Of a stretch of 64,000 nucleotides of DNA, positions 45,706-59,151 are shown in pieces. A program made the position numbers and the translations under genes. The notes beneath the pieces are model-generated. The model was given only the letters and a program-made list of their open reading frames with translations. It ran no database searches and was not told where the DNA came from. The DNA is from Gossypium raimondii (lineage: Eukaryota; Streptophyta; Magnoliopsida; Malvales; Malvaceae), in the NCBI RefSeq assembly GCF_025698545.1, contig NC_068575.1, forward strand, positions 50,849,980 to 50,913,979, read 5' to 3'. Position 1 is the stretch's first letter; the number at the start of each line of letters is the position of its first letter.

Positions 45706-47771
45706 CTTAGCCCTTTGAGAAGGGTTCCTTTCACGCCCAAATGCTCCTCCGTAAGAGATGGTAAGTTTCCCAACTGTGCATTTAGATAACTCGTCCGTGG
45801 ATAATATTTAGCTTTAAGCACTCTTGCTAAAAGGGAATCTGGATAATTTATTAAACGCCATCCCTGCTTGGCTAATAAGGCGATATTAAACTGACTAAGC
45901 TTTCGAAAACCCATTCCTCCGTTTTCCTTTAAAAGACAAAGGTTTTTCCACGAGCACCAATGTATACCCCCTTTTCCACGACCTTTCTGCCACCAATATT
46001 TTGCAACAATACTTTCCAGATCTTCGCATATTGATTTTGGTAATAAAAAACATGTCATTGAATATGTCGGTATGGCTTGAAGAACAGCTTTTATGAAAAC
46101 CTCTTTTCCCCCTTGTGACAAAAACCGGTTACTCCAATTCTCAATACGCTTCTTCAATCTATCTTTCAAGACCCCAAAAGATTGTTTCTTTTTTCGTCCA
46201 ACCATATTCGGCAAACCCAAATAACGTTCCGGCTCATCTGAACTTCGAACACCCAGCAAATGTACAACTGAACTTCTTTCTTCCTCTGAAGTGTTTTTAC
46301 TAAAGAAAACGGTAGATTTAGCAAAATTCACACACTGACCCGAACATCGCTTATACTCCTTCAGGATCTCCTTAATCGCTGTAGCTCCTTTTCTTGACGC
46401 TTCCCCGAATAAAATGCAGTCATCTGCAAATAATAAGTGTGTCACATGTGGGCCACTTCTGCTTGCCTTGACTCCTTTAATTGCCCCATTATTTAAAGCT
46501 ATTCTCATCAGACTAGATAATCCCTCTCCACAAATTAGAAACAGAAATGGACTCAGTGGATCCCCTTGTCTCAGTCCCCTTTTTGGATTGAAAGTTTCAC
46601 CCATACTACCGTTGACCACAACTTGATAAGAGACGGTCGACATACAATTCATAAGAGAATCAATCCATTTTGTGGCAAAACCCATCCTCAGCATTATTTC
46701 CCGAATAAAATCTCATTCAACCCTATCGTAGGCTTTACTCATGTCAAGTTTAACTGCCATAAAACCCTTCTTCCCTGTTCTTTTTTGTTTCAGTATATGT
46801 AATAATTCATAGGCCAGCAATACATTGTCTGAAATTAATCTTCCCGGTACAAAAGCACTTTGGGCACTGTCAATGCATTTATCGATAATCCCTCTAAATC
46901 TATTTGCAATAGCCTTAGCCATGATTTTATAAATAACATTACATAAACTGATCGGCCTAAAATGCGTCATATTAACAGGGTCATTAATTTTTGGAATAAG
47001 AACAATATGCGTTAAATTGATTGAACTAACCTCCATTCCGCCATTTAAATGAAGTAAACAAAATGCCATAACCTCTTCTCCAATGAAGTGCCAACATTTT
47101 TGATAAAATAGAGCCGGGAAGCCATCTTCACCGGGAGCCTTCGTGGGATGAATTTTAAATAATGCCTCTCTAACCTCTTCTTTTGTATATGGTTCTGTAA
47201 GCTTTCGGTTATCTTCTTCAGCAACACATCGATCAATTCCCGTAAGTAAATTATCAAAATTCGCCTGATTGGCTGTATTAAATAAGTGCTGAAAGTAGGA
47301 CCGTGCTATGCTTCTCATTTCTTGAAGGTCGTCTGTTACCACTCCGCAATCGCTTTGTAATTTGTGTATCATATTTTTCCTCTTCTTTTGCGTTGCTTGA
47401 CTGTGAAAGAAGGCTGTATTCCTGTCACCTAGTCTTAGCCAGTTTTGTCTTGCCCTTTGTTCCCAGTATCTTTCATCCTTTTCAATTTCAAAATTTAAAT
47501 GAATCTTTGTATCAATCAGCTCAGCCATATTACTATCGTCCCTTTCCTCTTCCATCAGTTTTAATAGCTTTGTTGATAAAAAATCTTTTTTCCCCTGCTT
47601 CCTTTTCCTTACTCGTCTCGCCCAGTCTTCCATTCCTGCTCTTAAGCTTTCCAATTTCTGTAAAAAAACTCCCAGAAGCTGTTTCCCATATATGTTTGGC
47701 TTCATCCAGAAAAGAGTCTTCCAATATCCACCAGGCTTTAAATTTGAAATGGCTTTTCGGTCTTCGTTCAT
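45603..47771 (-). pseudogene. LINE ORF2 reverse transcriptase domain
   Basis: The first piece, 46713-47771, runs through TKAPGEDGFPALFYQ, NMTHFRPISLCNV and AVKLDMSKAYDRVE. It ends at a TGA in the Trp codon normally found next (VEWDF). The second piece, 45603-46694, has RGLRQGDPLSPFLF and the catalytic FADD (THLLFADDCILF). So at this junction one nonsense change alone breaks the frame. A further frame change near 45.7 kb separates the next domain. Confidence 0.92.
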
Positions 47772-48498
47772 CTTCTTTAGCTGTGTTAATTAAAAAAGGA
47801 CAGTGATCAGAGAAAGAGTGAACCAGATGTTGAACCTTCACCATAGGGAACATAGAAATCCAATTTTCGTTTGCTACACCCCTGTCCAGTCTTTCTTGTA
47901 TGCATGTTTCCGGTAAATTACCTCTTTCTCATTAAACCATCTACCAGAATATCCCACGTCAGTCAACTGGCAAAATTCTAAAGTTTCACGGAACATCTCC
48001 ATTCTTTTTTCATCTTTCGGCAAACCTCTTTTTTTTTCAAAGTCGTACATAATCTCATTAAAATCTCCACACACAAACCAGGGGATTTCTTCATTTTTTT
48101 CGGAAACTTTTCAGCACTGCCCATGAATCTTCTCTATCGTACGCATATGGTGACCCATAAAACCCAGTAAGTCGCTATGAAGTATCTCTTTCATCATCAG
48201 CCACCATCACGTCAATATGTCTTTTAGAGAAATTCTGGAGCGTAACATTAGTATCATTTTGCCACGCCAAACACAACCCTCCTCTAGTACCCTCTGAATC
48301 CACCTCTATACCATTCGCAAAACCACATCTACAATGAATTCTTTCCATCCGATTTCTACAAAGCTTGGTCTCCATGAAGAAGACAATTTGGGGATTATAA
48401 ATCTTCAGCGAATGCTGAAGTCTTCGAACTGTCCGTGGATTCCCCAATCCACAGACATTCCAGCTTAGTATTTTCATTGTGTCCGGTCGGCTTGCCAT
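47772..48498 (-). pseudogene. LINE ORF2 endonuclease domain
   Basis: AP-endonuclease-like pieces lie in several frames. KILSWNVCGLGNPRTV holds the metal-site Asn and IVFFMETKL the Glu. GDFNEI follows at about 48070, and SDHCPFLI, the catalytic Asp-His pair, at about 47800. Stops near 48175, 48075 and 47874 interrupt it. This domain nicks target DNA to prime reverse transcription. Confidence 0.85.
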
Positions 48499-48763
48499 TT
48501 GGCAGCCGCTGATGTTAAATGATTGATTTCCACCACTTTCCTGCTTCTTACCATCAAACTGTCATTCTCTTCTCTTCCTGCACAATCTTCAATTTCCCTT
48601 CTAGATCTCTTTTTTCCTTCCTCCCCTATGATAGCAACTTCCTCCAAGTCATGTTCCATCATAATACTTGTGGCATTTCCTTTTCCTTGGCCTCAAAGAT
48701 ATACCTCCTTCCAGATTAAGACCAAGGATTGGATCAACAATCTTCCCAAATCTTAATTTTCCC

Positions 48764-49588
48764 CTATCTTCTGCTTTCTCCATTTGGACCTCTCAGATTT
48801 TCTTCACCAAGACCTCCACTATCATCATCTGTTTCCTCCCGTAACCAGATACTCTTCATTGATAGTGACCTTTGGGATTGTGCTCTGATAGAAAGATCCC
48901 ATCCCAAATCTGTTATTTCTACTCCAATATTCATTTTTGTTTCGCAGAACGAATCCCTATGGCCCAATCTTCCACAGAAAAAACAAAAGAGTGACAATCT
49001 TTCATACTTAAAAGTGACGTATAAACGTCTCTCCCCATATAAAATCTGTTTCCTCCTTTTCAAAGGACGCCTTACATCAATTTGGACCCTAATTCTCATA
49101 AAGTTCCTATTTTCTTTCCCCAAGTTTGAAACGTCATATTCCAAAAAATTCCCCAAAAAATTCCCCATCTGCATAGCTAAATTTTCAGAATATAGGCCAA
49201 TTGGCACCTCATGGATCTGAACCCAGAAAGGTGTGAAAACTAAAGGGACTTGTAACGGATCCTCTCCAACTTTCAATTTGTAAAGAATCAGCAGATGGTT
49301 GTTAAAGGTCCAAGGTGAACCCTTTAACACCCTGTCCATATCCACAGCATGAAAAAATTGAAACAAAAACCTTCTTTCCCCCAGATCTCGAATTCGAACA
49401 CCCCGAACCGGATGCCACAAGTTTGCCATTGTACTTTTCATAGCAGAAAAATGAATCATACTAGCTGTGAGAAAACATCCCACAAGTTGAAAAAACTCAC
49501 CCTCTTTTTCCCGATTTGGATCTGTTGGTATGAGAATAGCATCCTCTTCTTCCTCATTGATTGACAAGTGGGCTAATTCATTCTCCAT
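48764..49588 (-). CDS. LINE ORF1 protein (DUF4283 plus CCHC finger)
   Basis: The frame from ATG at 49588 (MENELAHLSINEEEE) gives 274 aa without a stop. The start was chosen because plant L1 ORF1 proteins commonly begin MENELANLSL; an upstream in-frame ATG at 49693 adds 35 unlikely hydrophobic residues. Residues about 35-180 fit DUF4283 (VGCFLTAS, FQFFHAVDMDRVLKGSPWTF, FWVQIHEVPIGLYSE). The CX2CX4HX4C finger FCFFCGRLGHRDSFC follows. It would coat LINE RNA. The frame looks intact although ORF2 is broken. Confidence 0.8.
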   Translation of the reverse strand: MENELAHLSINEEEEDAILIPTDPNREKEGEFFQLVGCFLTASMIHFSAMKSTMANLWHPVRGVRIRDLGERRFLFQFFHAVDMDRVLKGSPWTFNNHLLILYKLKVGEDPLQVPLVFTPFWVQIHEVPIGLYSENLAMQMGNFLGNFLEYDVSNLGKENRNFMRIRVQIDVRRPLKRRKQILYGERRLYVTFKYERLSLFCFFCGRLGHRDSFCETKMNIGVEITDLGWDLSIRAQSQRSLSMKSIWLREETDDDSGGLGEENLRGPNGESRR

Positions 49589-49735
49589 CTTTTCCAGGTC
49601 ACTACTATGGATCCACTTCCTGATGCGGTAGAAAAGACAACTGGGAAACACAGAAATCAAAGAACAAAAGTTCCACACGAACAAGAAAAACAAAGACTTC
49701 TACCAGCGGCGGCAGACAAAGAAACGTGCTAGGGT

Positions 49736-50927
49736 AGCAGACTTTTTTTTTTTATACAATTTTCTTTATAATGAGAAATTTAGTTTTAAAAATAAAGGGG
49801 ATTTCAATTAGTGGGTCTCGGTAGTATTTAACCATTTTAATTAATGAAGTTTTGTCAATTTCAAAATCTTAAATGTGTTTTTATTAAATTATAGGAATTA
49901 TGAAATTCATTAGTAATCATACATAATTGTGATAATTTGATGCAAAATTATACTAAAGTTTAAAAGATAAATGCTAAATTTTAAAAATTAGAAAACAATG
50001 GCATTAAAAAAGTTAAAGAAAAATAATTGTAAATAGTTTTTATTCAAAATTTACCAATTTTTAGGCAAATATAATTAATATTCTATTGAAATTTTAAAAT
50101 AAAAAAATCGAATTGTATTTGTTAAAACAGATAATAAAAATATTTATTAAATAAAATATAAAATAATAATTTATAATATTTAAAAATTTTGTTATGTTAA
50201 TGATATACTAAATATATTACATTTTATAATTTTTTCATCTAATCTCAATGTTATAGAATTAATATTTCTTTTCTTTATCATATTATTTTTGAAATTTTAC
50301 GAATTTTAAAAAATATATATTTTAATTACTATATAATCAAATTTATGCATTTCATGAAATAAAAAATAGTTTATTTAAATGGTGAAGAATGGAGGACTTA
50401 ATTTTAATAAAATTAAAATACTTGGTTAAGAAATTTTAGTTAGAATAAAATATGAAAGCATTTCATAACTGACATGCTATTATTCTAGGTTAGGCTTTGG
50501 ATGAGTGTTAATATTCACCAAACTTTCCAACTCATAATTGGTAATTCAAACTCAATTTTATTCTTTTTAAAGATTTTCTTTACGTTATAATTACGATTAT
50601 TTCTAAATTCAATAGCTGTTTAATCTTACCTACAACTCTCAGTTTGTAGTAAATATGGAATTTTGTCCCAGAAATTTAATTATTTTATTTTTAAAATTTT
50701 AAAATTCAGTTCAATCATTAAGATTATTTTGTTAAATTTAGATTTATTACAACACCATTTTTTTAATTGCGATACTACCATGTGAATGTTTTTATTTCAA
50801 AATATCACAGCAACAAATTTAAAAAAATTTATCCGTGTACTTAAATTTTAAAATCTGAAAAGTAGGGAAATTAAATTCTTGAAAATAAAAATATAAAAAT
50901 TAATCTTCAAATTTGCAAATAGTATAT
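49736..50927. other. AT-rich intergenic DNA
   Basis: Extremely AT-rich with no recognisable gene or element. Confidence 0.55.
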
Positions 50928-52441
50928 TTACTTGATGTATGATTTCAACCAGTCAACAAAATTCTTGAATGTCTTATCAGAATTCCCACCTTCACCGACA
51001 CTTTTGGTAACCATTTGCTTCAATTCAACGGCTCTTGTTTTGAAATTTTCATCACCAACCAATTGTTCCACCTTGGTTCTAATCTCTTCTTTTCTAATGG
51101 TCCCTCTTTCATCCCTTTCAAGTTTCAATCCAACCTTCCAAATATCATAAATATAACTCTCATTCAGAAACTGGTCAGAAAAGTATGGCCAACATAAGAA
51201 AGGCACCCCATTGCTTACACCTTCAATGGTGGAATTCCACCCACAGTGACTTATAAAGCAAGCAATGGAGGAATGACCCAAAACTGCTACTTGCGGTGCC
51301 CAACAAACAATCTTACCTTGATTGCTCACTCTTTCTTTAAACCCTTGTGGGTAAAACTGGTGTTTTCCTTTGATAATATCCTCTCTTACTACCCGAAGGA
51401 ATGGCTTCTTGGTGAGTTCAAGTCCCAATGCTAACTCTTGGAATTGGATTTCGTCAAAAACTGTGGAACTACCAAATGCGACATATATGACTAAACCAGG
51501 TGACTGTTGATTCAGCCACTGCAAACAAGTCGGATCCTTGGACCAAAAATTCCCTGATAAGTTTCTGAACCGATTGGTTGCTGAAAGTAGACCTATGGGT
51601 AAGACTTTAGGAACCAAGTTGCACGCTTCTGGCTCCAACTCCAAACTTGAGTTATAAAGTACCCAATCTGTTGTTTCCACAGCTTTGTTGTTTATTAGCC
51701 TTAAAAAATCAAACATAAATTTTTGTGTTGAAGGAGAGTTACCAAAGTTAAGCCATGCAAAATTCATCGGGTGTACAACCGGCGTCATTGGTGACAACTG
51801 AAACATCTTATGTTTCATAAGTAGAGTGCCTGCAAAAACAAATTTAAATATTCATTGATAAACCATTTTTAATTTTTTTTTGGCGTTATTCAGGAGTTAA
51901 AATCACATTTTGTATTGACTATTCTGGAATTCACTCACTTAAAAATGAGATTAGCGTCTTACCATTGTCATCAATCAATCCATCTTCAATAAGCTTCGGG
52001 CTACGAAGGAAGAACATTAGCTGAAACATCGACGTGGGCCACAAGCCCGCTGTAGGAATCCCCAACTCCGCTGCAACATCAAACGCCAACCCCAGGCTTA
52101 TATCAGCTAAAACACATGAAATCTTATCATCATCAAATCAATTAACCTTATCAATTAACTCCTTCAGTTGACCAGGCATAACCTGGCATAATCTTTCAGT
52201 TAAATTCCCTATCTGATTCCTATCTTCCCCATCTTCCAACCCATCGGGGACTGAAACTAGATGAAGTAAGCCATTTTCATCCAGCTTCTTGCCCAGAGCA
52301 TCGATGACTCTCATGATTAAACTCGGTGTTAACAAAGCTGATTTTGATGCCTTGTTTTGCTAAATTTTGGGATAGTTCCATGAAAGGAATAACATGACCT
52401 TGTGCTGGATATGGGACTACCAAAAGATGTGGATTCCCCAT
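50928..52441 (-). pseudogene. UDP-glycosyltransferase, UGT83A1-like, disabled
   Basis: Exon 1 (51963-52441) starts MGNPHLLVVPYPAQGHVIPF, the family 1 acceptor-side signature. Intron 51830-51962 has GT..AG ends. Exon 2 (50928-51829) is open and carries the 44-residue PSPG sugar-donor box, W173 to Q216 counted from the exon's first Met, including HCGWNS and the final DQ. Two lesions hit exon 1: a frameshift just after NTEFNH near 52310 (two bases appear lost) and a TGA after LIDKVN near 52136. The closest family from memory is UGT83A1. Intact copies transfer glucose from UDP-glucose to small molecules in the cytosol; the acceptor is unknown. Confidence 0.88.
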
Positions 52442-55400
52442 TTTCGAAACTAAAGGTTTTTTATAACTTAGAGCTCACACACTGATCTATTATTTATGGG
52501 AACAACTTGGGGCCAATACCCATTTCCATTGCTATCCTAGTAGAATTTAAAACGTTTTCATTGAAGCTTTACTTGGTTAAGTGTGAAGGAAGTTTGATTG
52601 GTAGAGTTGAAAAATGGATAGAAAGAAAATAGAATATTTGAAAAATACATAATTTTGAATTAGCGGACACATATTATTTATTTTTTTTCCTTTCATCTTT
52701 TCAATTTGGAATGATTGCTCACAATTGATTTTATTTTCACTTTTCCACTCCTTATTTCTTTCTCTCCACTTTTTTACACATCCGAGTGCATCATTAATTT
52801 TGTTTTTAGTGTAAGTATGAATATATGTTAAATACAATTAAATTATTTATTAAATTTTTTACATTAGAAGAACCTTAGACTTCACCTCCTCCTACCCATG
52901 ATGTTGCTAATTGAATTTAGCTTTGATTGGCCTATAAAGATTGGTAAATAGAATTGTTGGAAATTTGGCTCTGTATACAATTTTCTAAAACAACAATAAA
53001 AACTATAAAAATAACTTAAACCAAATTAAAGATAAAATATTAATATGGTTCGAGATTAAAGCAATATATATGCTTGGAAGATAGGAGTGAAGAATGATTT
53101 GTTGAAATAGTACCCTGGCCCTCAAACAGGTTTGTCTGGCTGGAAGTGTTTCATTTAACAGGTTGGCAGAGGTATGCGGGGTCGCTGATTTCCCTTTTGG
53201 ATTGTACCATCGGTAAGCTGAGCGTTTCGGTGGTGAAGACGATGAAAAGAAAAAAAGTACTTTTTGGCTGTCATTTTAATTTCTTTTACAAAAATGACTT
53301 TTCACATTGCACCCACTAATCACTTGTTCCCAAAAATTACTCTTTTTTAAATAATGACATTTTAATTTTATAAAAAAATTATTTTAGCCTTTTATTTAAT
53401 TTCTTTTCTCATTTTTAACTCTTGAATTTATAATTTTTATCAAATCACCCTAAAATAGATGAAAAACTAACATTTGTTAATTTTGTTGACATGGCATCTA
53501 CGTGGATTGTCACGTAAATATATTAGCATTTAATTAATTTTTAAATTTTAAAAATATTTAAAATATTTTTTAATAATTTTAATTTTTAAAATGGTTTTAT
53601 AATTTTAAATTTTAAAAATTAACATGTATGCATCGTTAACAAAGTTAAAAACTTTAACTTTTCATTTCTTTTGAGTGATTTAACAAAAAAACAAGTTTAA
53701 GAGCTAAAATATAAAAATTTAAATAGAAGTTTAAAATAACATTTTAAGAAAGTTTAAGGGCTAATAAGTTATTATGAATTTTTTACCTTAATTCTGTTTA
53801 ATTTAGGTATTTTTATTTTTATTAATTTAATTTTTAATAAAAGTAGGAAACAAAAGATAAAAAAGAAATAGGTATTTATTTTTAAAATAAATAATTAATT
53901 AGATTATATATTCAAATTTTAAAAAATATATTATATTTGATTGACTAAAATGAAAATAAAATAAATTGGAAAGACAGTGCATTAAATGTCTGGGAAAGAA
54001 AAAAGGGTAAACTACAAAGTTGGTCACGTAATGTTTATAAATTTTCATTTTAGGCATAAAAAAAAGTTACAATATAGGCATTGTCATTACATACTATTAT
54101 CATTTTAGTTACTGTTATTACATATTTTTATCATTTTGGTCACTCATCGATAATTTTTCATTAGATGCACTTAATTTAGTCACCCAACTTTAATAAGTTT
54201 TTTTTGGTCATTCATTTATCTTTTTTAATTTCTTTTATTTTTAAAAGAATTAATTTTAGTTTTTTCTTTTAATAAGGGGAAAATTGGGGTTAGAAAAATT
54301 ATTTTATTTTTAAATTTTTATTTCTTTTTAGAATTAATTTTAATTTTTCTCTTGTAAAAGAAATACAAAGATTACTTGGCTTTTTATAGGAAAGCTTATG
54401 AGGTTATACAAAAATACACTATATTTTTAATTAAACAAATCGAGTCTTAATTATACAGATTAAATCATTTTATAAAAATTATATTTTAATATATAAATGA
54501 TTTGAATTAAATTATTATACAAACTCCAAATTAATTAGAATTAAATTTAAATATAATGAGTAAATTTTAGCTCAAAATATACTATATGAAAATTTCAAGA
54601 CTTAATTTACTACTTTTATATTTTGTCAAAATGGGTCTATTTTATGTACAATTCTTTTAATATAATGTATTTTAACAACAAATATATATTAAATTTAGTT
54701 TGAATCAATTTACAGTTTGTATTAAGATTAAAAAAACATTTTGTACATTTTATAATTAAATTTACATAAATTATTTTTGATATATAATTAATTTTATTTT
54801 AAAATAAAAAAGAAACTTATCAAATTTGATTTAATATGGACCGATTGTTCGAGCCCACACTCGAAGCAATTTGTGGTATGAGAATAGTGAAAAAATTTGT
54901 TGGGTTGAAAATCGGGAAGGTCTAAGATCCGTCTCGTAGAAAGCACAATTATTTTTTGGAAAAAAGTTTATTAATATATATATCACAAATTGACTCGATT
55001 TTCAAAGTTTTAATTTTTCACTTTGACAGAAAACCATTTTCTAAATCGAATTTTTTTCAACATAAACCACAATGCAACAAGTAAATCACACACTCTCACT
55101 CCCCAAGTATAGAGATCACACATTTATACCTAAAAACCAGAATACTTACCTCCAAATTCTCTCCCTGAGAACTTGTGTAGTAAACACCCAATGTTTATAA
55201 TTTAGTTTGCACTTGCTCACGAAACAATTCCTCAATGAACAGATTCAAGTGCTCTCCATATGCTCACATTATATAGCCTAGACAAGCCTCCAAGCATATA
55301 TCAAATTCGGCATGCTAACATAGAATTTAAGTGAATAGAAAGCAACTCATTGAAAATAGCAATTACAACACTAACATTCAGAGTACGATCTGTCGAAGAT

Positions 55401-56339
55401 ATGATCTCTAAAAGTCAACAACATAATCTCAATCAAAACTCCTAAAAGCTAAGATTGATTCACTCAAATCCAGTCCAACCTTCAATAGCCAGGGATTGGT
55501 TTCAGTATAATATCTTTAAAATATGAGCATATTCATTAGTCTAAATTTTTTTTTCATTAAATTGTTAATTCAAATATTTAGTGATTATTATTATTTTCTT
55601 CTCATTTTAATAGTAAATTACTCCATTTATATGGAGAAAGATTAAATTATAATTAAAAACAAAATCCGCAAGTGGGTTATTCTACATTTTACTCTTTTGG
55701 TTTATTATAATATTTTATAAGTTTTACAAATACTAAACTATTGAATTAATGTGAATAAATCATGTTTGCATGTATTCATGGATTATATAATGTTTTTATT
55801 TTCGAGTTATTTATAAAACTATAAATGATAGTGGTTGTTGAATTTGGGGATTAGATTTAGAAATTTTGAGGGATTTGGTGGGTGTTAATTAATAATTAAC
55901 TCAAACTGGGTTGCCAGTTTTATTTCTAAATTAAGACTAATATTTCTTATTCATGCAAGTGGGAAAAATTAAATTAAGACTCTATTAGTTTCTTTATTTC
56001 TTAAAATAGTATCTGTCTTTCCATTGTTTTTAATTTGGATCCCAGCATTTTATAATCACTTTACACTTTTGTTGAGCTAATAAAACCACTTGCTTTTCTT
56101 TTTTAATGTTTAGTAAATAATTTTTAACTTAAAACAAAGTTTGGTACCAATTTAAAACTGAAAAGTAAAATAAACAATTTGAAACCAAGGTCTGGGATTT
56201 TACATTTAGAACTTGTTGAAAATAATATTTTGAGTTTATATAGATTTTAAGCTAATTCATTAATTAAATTTTAATTTAAAACACATATATAATTTGAACT
56301 TTTCTTATTTAATAAATTATATATTTTTAATCAAAACAA
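52442..56339. other. Gene-poor AT-rich DNA
   Basis: No gene recognised. Segment 54010-54240 has TTGGTCAC/TTTTAGTCAC-type words typical of decayed small transposons. Segment 53030-53240 is somewhat GC-richer but without a family-like frame. The first few hundred bases are the old UGT promoter. Confidence 0.5.
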
Positions 56340-56868
56340 TCAAAAATAAGAAAAATGAAGTCTATTTCCTTGAATAGCATCTCTATCTGACATAGATATA
56401 GAACACTCCGATATAAAACACTCACATTGAGTATTTAAGTCATTCAAACTTAAAGAGTTGATTGATGTCCGTAGGACATGCAAGGTTGATCGAGGACTCG
56501 GAGGAGGGACCAAGCCATATGAAGTGGTGAGATCAGGGAGCACAAGCAGTTCAAGTCATGCACATAGGAAGGGAGTACCATTAGAGGCTTCGCCTCAAGA
56601 TAAAGCATGGTGTGACTAGACGTCGTCCTTGAAGTTTGGACATTTATGACAAATAGTCCTTAGTAAGATTTTAAGAAATTCTTGTAAACAAACCGTCTGA
56701 GTAGAGATAGAAATGAATTGAAGGATTATTACTTTTATTTCTTCATTATTAAATAGTTTTACTTTTAGACTGTTTTAATAGTAACTAAGTTAGCCAAATT
56801 TAAGTATAGGTCCATTTGTGACGCTCCATTCTTAGATTCGGCGAACAAGTCAAGTGTGGGGTGTTACA
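56340..56868 (+). mobile_element. LTR 3' end remnant
   Basis: It ends GTGTGGGGTGTTACA at 56868 and shares GTAC-A-TAGAGGC..TCGCCTCA (56577-56596) with the remnant at 1-392. The 67-aa minus-strand frame at 56340-56543 is not family-like. Confidence 0.5.
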
Positions 56869-58000
56869 GATTCCATGTAAACTACTTTGGTTTTTGAAGT
56901 TAAAAGAAAAGATAGTGTGGTTAAGGAATTTATGAACACTTTCAATTATATTTCAAAGCATGCGAGACCCATGTCAAAGTTTGAATCATTGAGTTTACAC
57001 TTGAGATTTTTGAAGGATTTGAAGTCCTCAATTAAAGAGCCATTACAAAAATACTGTAAGGTAAAGCGGTGGCATGGTAAAAGATTTGCTTGAAAATGAA
57101 TTGAGCTAAGGTGGTATATTTTCTTATTAAAATCACCACTTAAGCTAAGTCTTGGAAAGTTGAAATTGTGTTAGCCAGAATTGATTTGGATTTTGGAGAC
57201 ATTTATTTATGAAGCAGTAAAAACTTCTTCTGCAAAGACTTATGTACTGTTGGAGAGGTGGTGTAGATCATCAGGATGCTGTCATCAAGCTTTTGGATGC
57301 TAATCTAAAATAATTATGCCAAGACTATAACTAAGGTGATCATTGGGAGACAACCCAAGTCTTTAGTTTTTTTTTTTTTTTCTAATTATTATTTACTTTA
57401 TTCTATTTTCCTTTATTTTTCGTAATTTTTTTAGATTGGTTAATTATTTTATCTTTATTTTTAGCTTGTTTTTAGGAAGGTACGAAAGTTGTTGATAATA
57501 TAACTCCATGACAGTTAGTTGAAGTGTGACTACAAAAGATAGAAATGAAGGACTCATTTCGTTAAAGCGAAATTTATTTTCATTGGAGTAGAATCTATTT
57601 CCTTTGGAGTGAAACTAGGCAAAGAGTTTGCTAAATTTTCTGTTGAGGCAAAAAAAAAAATATTTGTTGGAGCGAACTTAGTTTGCTAAGTTTTCCGCTA
57701 GAGTGGACATGGAAACCAATCAATGAGGGACATGTGTGGCATATCCAACCTTCACCAGCAGCCACCACCACCCCTTTCAATCCCACAGAACCAATGCACC
57801 CCTTCCAACAACCACCTTTCCTAGTCTGAATCCATCACCTTTTGGATCCGACGAATGTGGCCTTTGAAGCTTATTAGGGGAGCTTGTGTTCCTTCTCTTT
57901 CATGGTGTCTCTCTTATTATGTCACTTGGATTTTAGTTTATTTTTGAGGTGAAATCATAAGTGAAACTTAATTAAAAGAATGATTTAAGCATTGTTTGGA
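56869..58000 (+). mobile_element. Possible decayed gypsy internal sequence
   Basis: A 68-aa frame (56887-57093) reads VKEFMNTFNYISKHA, faintly like a retroelement Gag. Near 57340-57365 the text GGGAGACAACCCAAGTCTTT resembles the segment often seen downstream of pol in plant gypsy elements. Weak evidence; no pol domain seen. Confidence 0.25.
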
Positions 58001-59151
58001 TCGTTTGTGCCTTTAAAGCTAATATTGCACATATGAATATCCCTAAGCTTATATAGACCATTTTCTTTGTTCTTTTTTTCACCCTTTATGATTTATTGTT
58101 TCGCTTATAGCCTAGTCGAAATTAAGCCTTAGTGTTTAACCATTTTTAATCTTTTGTTTGTTTAATTTAAATGTTAGTGCTTAATGCATTTATCTTTTTA
58201 ACTAAAAGTATCGATTGGGATAGACAGAGACATCGAGGAAGATATTTTGGATGAGAGAGATTAAAGCATGATTTTTTTTTGAATGGAAAGAAAAACGTAA
58301 TTTGCAATAAATAAAATTTTGGTAGCAAATCAGTGCTTGTTATTAAGAAAAAGAGATGAGAAAGACTAATTTAGATTACATATGACAATGACCATCACTT
58401 TACATAAATTTCACCTACTTTAATTTAAAATTCCTAATGTAGTGTTAAAAAATGAACGTATACTATACTAGGTACTTAAACAGTTTTCTACTAATATTTT
58501 ACATCTTCATTCTTTTCCTTTTTATCATCTAGGAAACACCACTGTCAGCTTACATTTTCAATTATATAATCAATTTTTATTATGTGAGGATTTTTAAAAA
58601 TTTTTCTTATTTTTGTATTTATTATTTTATAAAAATCTCTATTATTTAATTAAAATTTTAAATATTAATGGATAAATAATAAAGGTCCATAGCTGAAGTT
58701 AAGCTTTTGTATATATGAATTATTTTTATTTTTATTTTTAAATATTTGAGTTTTTATTCATCCAAACCAGCAAACTTTTGCTGAATTATTATTATTATTA
58801 TAAAGTGAGGCGAACGGTTAAATAGGCCAAATATATCTTTCTTTCTTTTCTTTTCTTTTTTTTTAATTCGTCATTTAAGTTGTTGTTTTTGAAGATTTAG
58901 ATAAATAAGTCGACTTTAGAGAGTGTGTGTCAAAGCACGTGTGCTTTCCTCTAACAGTACAAATTCAAACGTATCAATAGTGTGACCTTAATTTTCTATG
59001 AATACCATTTCATTTTTCATTTTTTTTCACTAAAATCCAACTCTTTCTGTTCTCTCTAAACTCTCAATTCTCTCAATTTTTTAAGATTTGTTCGAAATTT
59101 TCCAATACATTTGTAATTCGTAGATTATTCATTTCGATTAGATTTTCATGA
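58001..59151. other. AT-rich intergenic DNA
   Basis: Nothing recognised apart from CT-rich low complexity near 58838-58862 and 59040-59080. The latter could be the old 5' UTR of the fragment that follows. Confidence 0.45.

Larger units (their letters stand above)
44061..49735 (-). mobile_element. L1-type LINE, near full length, mutated
   Basis: On the minus strand an ORF1 with a CCHC finger is followed by ORF2 with endonuclease, reverse transcriptase, zf-RVT and RNase H. It ends in a poly-A tract (poly-T on the plus strand at 44061-44071). This is the plant L1 layout with a terminal RNase H. ORF2 is split by nonsense and frameshift changes. The 5' limit is uncertain, and no target duplication is visible beside the poly-A. 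About 5.7 kb. Confidence 0.9.

Noticed and set aside
44061-49735. Two separate LINE insertions
   Set aside because: Domains are collinear and non-overlapping on one strand with a single poly-A end; one mutated element is simpler.
57724-57850. Gln/Pro-rich coding segment (CAGCAGCCACCACCACCC)
   Set aside because: The reading frame closes quickly on both sides, and the surrounding DNA looks like retroelement spacer.
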